Of a stretch of DNA of 64,000 nucleotides, positions 59,554 through 64,000 are shown one piece after another. A program made the position numbers and the translations under genes. Position 1 is the first letter of the stretch; every line of letters begins with the position of its first letter. The stretch spans positions 1-64,000 of the forward strand of contig NZ_JWIF01000027.1 of the NCBI RefSeq assembly GCF_000812685.1, written 5' to 3'. The DNA is from Halocynthiibacter namhaensis (lineage in GTDB: Bacteria > Pseudomonadota > Alphaproteobacteria > Rhodobacterales > Rhodobacteraceae). The notes under the pieces were generated by a model, which saw only the letters and a program-made list of their open reading frames with translations, was not told where the DNA came from and ran no database searches.

Positions 59554-60861
59554 ATGCACGGTATCAGCACACGGTTGGCGGAATTTGCAAGCGGCGAGAT
59601 TGCCCCCTCAAAACGCACATGCGAAATCATTCGTTTGTCACTTGCGGATTGGGCTGCCTGTGGCCTTGCTGGGGTGAATGAACCCGTCGCGAAAATAACA
59701 CGGGACATGATTTTGGCTGAGCGAGGCGCGGGTGCGTCGGTTGTGTTTGGGGGCGGTGTTGCACCTGCCCGCGCGGCAGCCTTGGTGAATGGCGCGACCT
59801 CGCATGCGCTTGATTTCGATGACACGCATTTCCTCCACATCGGGCATCCATCTGTTGTCATCTTTCCGGCGGTTTTGGCCATTGCACAGGAACGCAATCT
59901 GCCTGGTGCGCAGATGATGGAGGCCGCAGCGCTTGGCTTTGAAGCCAGTGCGCGCATCGGCGCGTGGTTGGGGCGCGGTCATTATGAAGCGGGATTTCAT
60001 CAAACCGCGACGGCTGGCAGTTTTGGCGCGACATTGGCCTGTGGGCGATTGATCGGTTTGACTGCTGTACAAATGCAGCATGCTTTGGGGATTTGCGCGA
60101 CGCGGGCCAGTGGCTTGAAAAGCCAGTTTGGCACCATGGGAAAGCCTTATAATGCAGGGCTTGCAGCGTCAAATGCGATTGAAACGGTGACGCTGGCCGC
60201 ACTTGGCTTCACCTCTCGCTTGGATGGTTTGGAATGTGTTCAAGGGTTTGGTGATACCCATGCGGGCATTGCTGATATGTCTGCGTTTGATGATCTTGGT
60301 GAGGTCTGGGTGACAGAATCGGTGTCACATAAATTTCACGCTTGCTGTCATGGCACGCATGCGGCGTTGGAGGCTTTGCATTTGGCTGAGGCTGGGATGC
60401 GAACAGATGACGTTGCGCGCGTCGATATTCGCACCAATCCGCGCTGGGCCCGTGTATGCAATATTGCGGTCGCGACCACGGGGCTTGAGGCGAAATTTAG
60501 TTACCGTATGACCACTGCCATGGCCTTGTTGGGGCGTGTTACGGGGCGTGCGGATCAATTTGAAGATGGATTTTGTGTTCAGGCCGATGCGATGGATATG
60601 GCCGCGAAAGTTCATGTGGAGTTCGTGGGGCACATCGCAGAAACCGCCGCCGAGGTGATCGTGACGGATGTTCATGGGCGTGCGCATCACGCTGAATTTG
60701 ATCTGGCGAGCCCCTTACCGATTGCCGCGTTAGAGCAACGGTTAGACGTGAAACTGTCCAACCTGGTAGGTGCAGGGACGGCTGCGAAATTGGCAGAGGC
60801 CGCGCGGGAAATGCAAAACGCCGCAAGTGTTGATGAACTTGCGGCGTTGTTGGCTGGCTAG
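59554..60861 (+). CDS. MmgE/PrpD family protein, 435 aa
   Basis: It has the PrpD-type helical domain with N-G-A-T-S-H-A-L-D-F-D-D-T-H near residue 82, a hallmark stretch of the family, and G-F-E-A-S-A-R-I-G further on. Family members include 2-methylcitrate dehydratase, iminodisuccinate epimerase and cis-aconitate decarboxylase; the substrate cannot be fixed from sequence. ATG 59554 (M-H-G-I-S-T-R-L-A-E-F) is taken as start; ATG 59521 is an alternative. It is divergent from tpa and shares the region with the TauR boxes, so TauR might touch it too. Confidence 0.85.
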   Translation: MHGISTRLAEFASGEIAPSKRTCEIIRLSLADWAACGLAGVNEPVAKITRDMILAERGAGASVVFGGGVAPARAAALVNGATSHALDFDDTHFLHIGHPSVVIFPAVLAIAQERNLPGAQMMEAAALGFEASARIGAWLGRGHYEAGFHQTATAGSFGATLACGRLIGLTAVQMQHALGICATRASGLKSQFGTMGKPYNAGLAASNAIETVTLAALGFTSRLDGLECVQGFGDTHAGIADMSAFDDLGEVWVTESVSHKFHACCHGTHAALEALHLAEAGMRTDDVARVDIRTNPRWARVCNIAVATTGLEAKFSYRMTTAMALLGRVTGRADQFEDGFCVQADAMDMAAKVHVEFVGHIAETAAEVIVTDVHGRAHHAEFDLASPLPIAALEQRLDVKLSNLVGAGTAAKLAEAAREMQNAASVDELAALLAG

Positions 60862-60874
60862 ATTAAGAAGGCGC

Positions 60875-62110
60875 TTATTCGCGGGCGGGGGCACCGCCGC
60901 CAAAGTTATTGCCATCTTGGTAATTGCAGGGTGCTTCCTGCATTTCCAGATGCAAACCAGTGTCAGTATAGGGGTGTGCCCGCGCAAGATCTTCGTCGAA
61001 TTCGATCCCCAGCCCTGGGGCAGTCGGCGCGATGATATAACCGTTATCCCATTCAATCGAATGTTTGATTAGGGGCATGTGGAAATCGCCGCCCGTGCCA
61101 ATGGTTTCCGCCATCAACAGGTTGGGGATACTTGCCGCCAGATGGATATTTGCGGCCCATTCCACGGGGCCCGCGTAAAGATGCGGCGCCATTTGCGCGT
61201 TATAGGCTTCGGCCAAGATGGCGATCTTTTTAGTTTCCCAAAGCCCACCGGAACGTCCCAAAGCGGGTTGCAAAATCGTGGCGGCACCACTGCGCAGGAC
61301 GGGTGCGAATTCGGCTTTTGTGGTTAGGCGTTCGCCGGTCGCGATGGGGATGGATGTGGCGCGCGCGACCTTGGCCATCTCGTTGATATTATCCGGTGGC
61401 ACGGGTTCTTCATACCACAGTGGGTCATAGGGTTCGATCGCCTTGGCAAGGCGGATTGCACCGGCGGTTGAGAACTGCCCATGGGTGCCAAACAGCAGAT
61501 CTGCCTTGTCGCCAACCGCTTCGCGAATGGCTTTGCAGAAGGCCGCGGATTGGCTGATATCGGACATGGCGGGCATGTGGCCGCCGCGCAAAGTATAGGG
61601 ACCGGCCGGGTCAAATTTCACGGCGGTAAAGCCAAGTTTGACCATCTCGCTCGCGGTTTCAGCCGCCATTTCTGGGCTGGCCCAGAAATCTTGCACGTTG
61701 TGATGGGGCAGGGGATAAAGATAGGTGTAGGACCGAATGCGTTCATTCATCAAACCGCCCATCAAGGCCCAAACGGGGCGTTCGCGTTGCTTGCCAAGAA
61801 TGTCCCAACAGGCAATCTCTAAGCCGGAAAACGCGCCAATTACAGTTAGATCAGGGCGTTGGGTAAAGCCCGAAGAATAGGCCCGGCGAAACATCATTTC
61901 CACGTTTTCAGGGTTTTCCCCATACATGTGTCGTTCAAACACATCGCGGATCACATGTTCCATGGCTGCCGGGCCGACAGAGGCCGCGTAGACCTCGCCA
62001 TATCCAACAATCCCAGTATCCGTGGTCAATTTGACAAAGATCCAGTACCGGCCACCCCAACCAGGGGGCGGGGTGCCGACGGTGAATATTTCGAGGTCTT
62101 TAAGCTTCAT
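60875..62110 (-). CDS. Enolase-superfamily enzyme, 3,6-anhydro-galactonate cycloisomerase-like, 411 aa
   Basis: The mandelate racemase/muconate lactonising fold shows A-V-K-F-D-P-A-G-P, the metal-binding series D-L-L-F-G-T-H-G-Q, Y-E-E-P-V-P-P-D-N and G-E-R-L-T-T-K, and a C-terminal A-P-H-L-Y-A-G-P. The G-T-H-G-Q ... E-R-L-T-T-K ... P-H-L-Y combination resembles the 3,6-anhydro-L-galactonate cycloisomerase of agar-degrading bacteria and nearby sugar-acid dehydratases; this is recollection of the pattern. It follows tmpB directly (stop and start adjacent), so it is in the phosphonate operon by position, though its chemistry fits sugar acids. Confidence 0.75.
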   Translation of the reverse strand: MKLKDLEIFTVGTPPPGWGGRYWIFVKLTTDTGIVGYGEVYAASVGPAAMEHVIRDVFERHMYGENPENVEMMFRRAYSSGFTQRPDLTVIGAFSGLEIACWDILGKQRERPVWALMGGLMNERIRSYTYLYPLPHHNVQDFWASPEMAAETASEMVKLGFTAVKFDPAGPYTLRGGHMPAMSDISQSAAFCKAIREAVGDKADLLFGTHGQFSTAGAIRLAKAIEPYDPLWYEEPVPPDNINEMAKVARATSIPIATGERLTTKAEFAPVLRSGAATILQPALGRSGGLWETKKIAILAEAYNAQMAPHLYAGPVEWAANIHLAASIPNLLMAETIGTGGDFHMPLIKHSIEWDNGYIIAPTAPGLGIEFDEDLARAHPYTDTGLHLEMQEAPCNYQDGNNFGGGAPARE

Positions 62111-62710
62111 TTAGCTCTCCAAGCTTGCCATATGGGCATCCACAATCCGCTGCACTGCAGGTGCAAAATGCGGATATTCCGGGGTGTCCATATCAGGGTG
62201 TTTGCCCGCCTCATCCAGGTAGCGCACCTGGATGATTTTCTCGAGATTTGGGTTCTTTTGGAATTCAGCCACCTCGTCATCTGACATCGGTCCACCCTGA
62301 AGGTTCAGGGAATGGATCGAGGCCTCAGACAGGCGACCAAAGTAACTTGGCTTGGTCGCACAGAGATAACGTTTCGCCGCCACATGGTAGCGCACGCAAT
62401 CGGTGATGATCGTGGGGAAGAACTGTTCCAACACTTTTGCGCCCGCTTCCTCATGAAAACGATCTTCGGTGTCATCCATGGAAAATGTGCCGAATTCGCT
62501 GGTGAAATGGCCGATGTCATGCAGAAGGGCCGCGACGACGATCTCGTCATCCATGCCGTTTTGTTCTGCAATCGTGGCCCCTTGCAACATGTGCTGGGCC
62601 ATGGTCACGGGTTCGCCAAGATATTCAGCATCACCGCAGTGCACAAAGATATCGCCAATGAAATCAACGATATTGCTTGCGTTTAGCTCGCTTGGTTTTG
62701 GGGCTGACAT
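62111..62710 (-). CDS. tmpB: HD-domain mixed-valent diiron oxygenase TmpB, 199 aa
   Basis: Metal ligands of the PhnZ/TmpB class are all present: His40, His64-Asp65, His86, His109 and Asp166. Tyr30 and Glu33 (A-E-Y-L-G-E) match the Tyr/Glu pair that guards the iron site in PhnZ (Tyr24/Glu27). TmpB cleaves 1-hydroxy-2-(trimethylamino)ethylphosphonate to glycine betaine and phosphate. Pairing with a TauD/GBBH-like gene upstream favours TmpB over PhnZ, whose partner PhnY is a different type of oxygenase. ATG overlaps the tmpA stop by one base. Confidence 0.85.
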   Translation of the reverse strand: MSAPKPSELNASNIVDFIGDIFVHCGDAEYLGEPVTMAQHMLQGATIAEQNGMDDEIVVAALLHDIGHFTSEFGTFSMDDTEDRFHEEAGAKVLEQFFPTIITDCVRYHVAAKRYLCATKPSYFGRLSEASIHSLNLQGGPMSDDEVAEFQKNPNLEKIIQVRYLDEAGKHPDMDTPEYPHFAPAVQRIVDAHMASLES

Positions 62711-63831
62711 TAGGCGTCTCCCAATTCGTGGGCGAGGGCCGCACGGGTAGAACGCAAACCGTCTTTATCCGCATAACAGCCCTGCAACCACCGGCTGCCT
62801 TCGCCGGAATAGCCTTTGCGCGCGTGTAGAACGCGGGTGTTGTCCACGATGAAAGCCTCGCCCGGGGACAGTTTGAAGGTCACTTCCATTGCCGGGTCAT
62901 CGATGATTGCAGACAGGCGGCGATAGGCGCGATACCAGATCTCCATTGCCTCAAATGGCACGTCTTGGACGGGGCCGATGGAACGTGAATTGAACCGCAT
63001 CTGAATGAATGTGCCTTCTGGGGACAGCTCAATCATCGGACGCCAGGATTGCAAGCGAACGTCCGAACTTCCGGCGTATTCAAAACGGATGGAATAGCTG
63101 GCCAGCGCGTCAAACCCTTCGGGATCTTCCTCGCGCAGACGTTGGGCACAGGCGAACCCATCCACCACCATATTTTCCCCACCAGCGGCGGAATTTTCAA
63201 GGCAGGCCAGGATTTGCAGCGTTGGCACCGGATCACGATACGGGTTATCCGTATGCGCCTGCAGACCAAGACCGGTGTAGGCAAGGTTTACAGGGTTTAC
63301 CTCGGTGCGCACCTCAAAGTGGCGACCATAGTTGGTTTCACGCACATAGCCAAACAGATCAGCGATATCAAACAATCCACCTTCCACAGGCTCCATGCCG
63401 GTGACTTTGGCGAAGCCATAGGTTTCCACCTGAGAGAGCCAATCCAAACGTGCGGATTTATCTGTTTTCAGCGCAGTAATATCACCGGTTGGCACATCTG
63501 TAAGCGCCGCAGTCCAGGCGGTGATGCCAGGGTTGAGATCAGGTATCTCGGCCGTGTCATAGGCGTGATCCAGCAGCCATGACAGTGCAAAGGAATGAAC
63601 CGTCTCGTCACCGTCAAAACAGATGTCGATTGCATCATTGTTCACATCTGCACTGGCAAGGGTGATCACCTCTGGCAGGTTTGCAAGCGTCACCAGACGT
63701 TGCCCATTGCCTGGATCGCGGTAAGCAGCCCCAGGCAAGTTGTCACGCAGCCAAACAGCATGAAAGCGTGTTTGATTTTCCGCACCCGTTAGGTGCAGGA
63801 TGTTGTCTTCGATTCTGGTCGTATATGTCAT
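62710..63831 (-). CDS. tmpA: 2-(Trimethylamino)ethylphosphonate hydroxylase TmpA, 373 aa
   Basis: An Fe(II)/2-oxoglutarate dioxygenase of the gamma-butyrobetaine hydroxylase group. The N-terminal GBBH-like domain has A-V-W-L-R-D-N (25-31). The iron ligands are His193-x-Asp195 and His336, with a 2-oxoglutarate arginine expected at R347. The cysteines that bind zinc in the N-domain of true GBBH are absent. It hydroxylates trimethylaminoethylphosphonate at C1, handing the product to TmpB. Gamma-butyrobetaine hydroxylase is the alternative, but the adjacent HD gene argues for TmpA. Its ATG overlaps the stop of the alcohol dehydrogenase gene (ATGA). Confidence 0.85.
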   Translation of the reverse strand: MTYTTRIEDNILHLTGAENQTRFHAVWLRDNLPGAAYRDPGNGQRLVTLANLPEVITLASADVNNDAIDICFDGDETVHSFALSWLLDHAYDTAEIPDLNPGITAWTAALTDVPTGDITALKTDKSARLDWLSQVETYGFAKVTGMEPVEGGLFDIADLFGYVRETNYGRHFEVRTEVNPVNLAYTGLGLQAHTDNPYRDPVPTLQILACLENSAAGGENMVVDGFACAQRLREEDPEGFDALASYSIRFEYAGSSDVRLQSWRPMIELSPEGTFIQMRFNSRSIGPVQDVPFEAMEIWYRAYRRLSAIIDDPAMEVTFKLSPGEAFIVDNTRVLHARKGYSGEGSRWLQGCYADKDGLRSTRAALAHELGDA

Positions 63832-64000
63832 CTGAATATTACCACATTTCGACGCGCAGCGCCGGATTTAGTGTTTGCGATAGCTTCATTGATGTCATCA
63901 AGCGACCAGCGCCCGGAAATTAACTCATCAAGTTTCAAGCGGTTCTGCTGGTAAAGATCGATCAGCCAAGGGATGTCTCTGGCCAAAACAACATCCCCCA
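63828..64000 (-). CDS. Zinc-type (MDR) alcohol dehydrogenase, C-terminal 56 residues (5' end outside window)
   Basis: The minus-strand frame reads R-D-I-P-W-L-I-D-L-Y ... L-K-L-D-E-L-I-S-G-R-W-S-L-D-D-I-N-E-A ending V-V-I-F-R and TGA 63830-63828. This is the standard last segment of MDR alcohol or formaldehyde dehydrogenases. It is the first gene seen of the operon running into tmpA. It could oxidise an alcohol or aldehyde in choline or betaine-type metabolism; the substrate is unknown. Confidence 0.8.
   Translation of the reverse strand, partial: GDVVLARDIPWLIDLYQQNRLKLDELISGRWSLDDINEAIANTKSGAARRNVVIFR

Overview
The window looks like chromosomal DNA of a marine alphaproteobacterium of the Rhodobacterales (Roseobacter group). 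The basis is gene content and protein style: a SoeABC sulfite dehydrogenase beside xsc/pta/tpa, a MocR-type TauR with its boxes, a TmpA/TmpB phosphonate pair, a DUF1523 protein, and moderately GC-rich coding. This is inference; no rRNA or other definitive marker is present.

Left part (1-10.8 kb), accessory and surface related. The end of an IS3-family element cuts into an AraC-N-domain-like gene. Two small exported or membrane proteins follow, then a 1,412-residue autotransporter with RTX-like acidic repeats in its passenger and a second HTH-less AraC-N-domain-like gene. After that comes a compact envelope cluster: IclR-like regulator, 57-aa membrane peptide, IalB-like secreted protein, L,D-transpeptidase lipoprotein and an Omp85 protein with only one POTRA domain.

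10.9-24 kb: gabD and an alpha/beta hydrolase are divergent. They are followed by an eight-gene, largely overlapping cluster (13.4-21.2 kb) built around an AAA+ ATPase, a TelA-like coiled-coil protein, proteins of unknown family and several membrane proteins ending in DUF1523. This is the best candidate for an undescribed system. It contains a low-GC two-TM coiled-coil gene next to a REP-like multi-hairpin, which looks like a later insertion. Two overlapping KDO-transferase paralogues come next.

24-40 kb: a region with a decayed RND-transporter tail, a large RTX protein with a beta-propeller-like middle, a (deoxy)nucleoside catabolic block (fused aldehyde dehydrogenase, deoC, nucleoside hydrolase) and an oligopeptide-type ABC system with two tandem substrate-binding proteins divergent from two permeases and a fused double ATPase. 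Two identical tRNA-Glu(UUC) genes follow.

40-48.8 kb is housekeeping: recJ, glpX, aspS, a Tat-exported multicopper oxidase, hemE and hemC.

48.8-59.5 kb holds an uninterrupted minus-strand route from taurine to sulfate. Tpa makes sulfoacetaldehyde, Xsc makes sulfite and acetyl phosphate, Pta makes acetyl-CoA, and SoeABC oxidises sulfite to sulfate. The regulator tauR sits in the middle, and matching direct-repeat boxes lie upstream of tpa and xsc. No taurine transporter is in the window. The right end carries an MmgE/PrpD protein, an enolase-superfamily enzyme resembling 3,6-anhydro-galactonate cycloisomerase, the TmpB/TmpA pair (2-trimethylaminoethylphosphonate to glycine betaine plus phosphate) and the tail of a zinc-type alcohol dehydrogenase.
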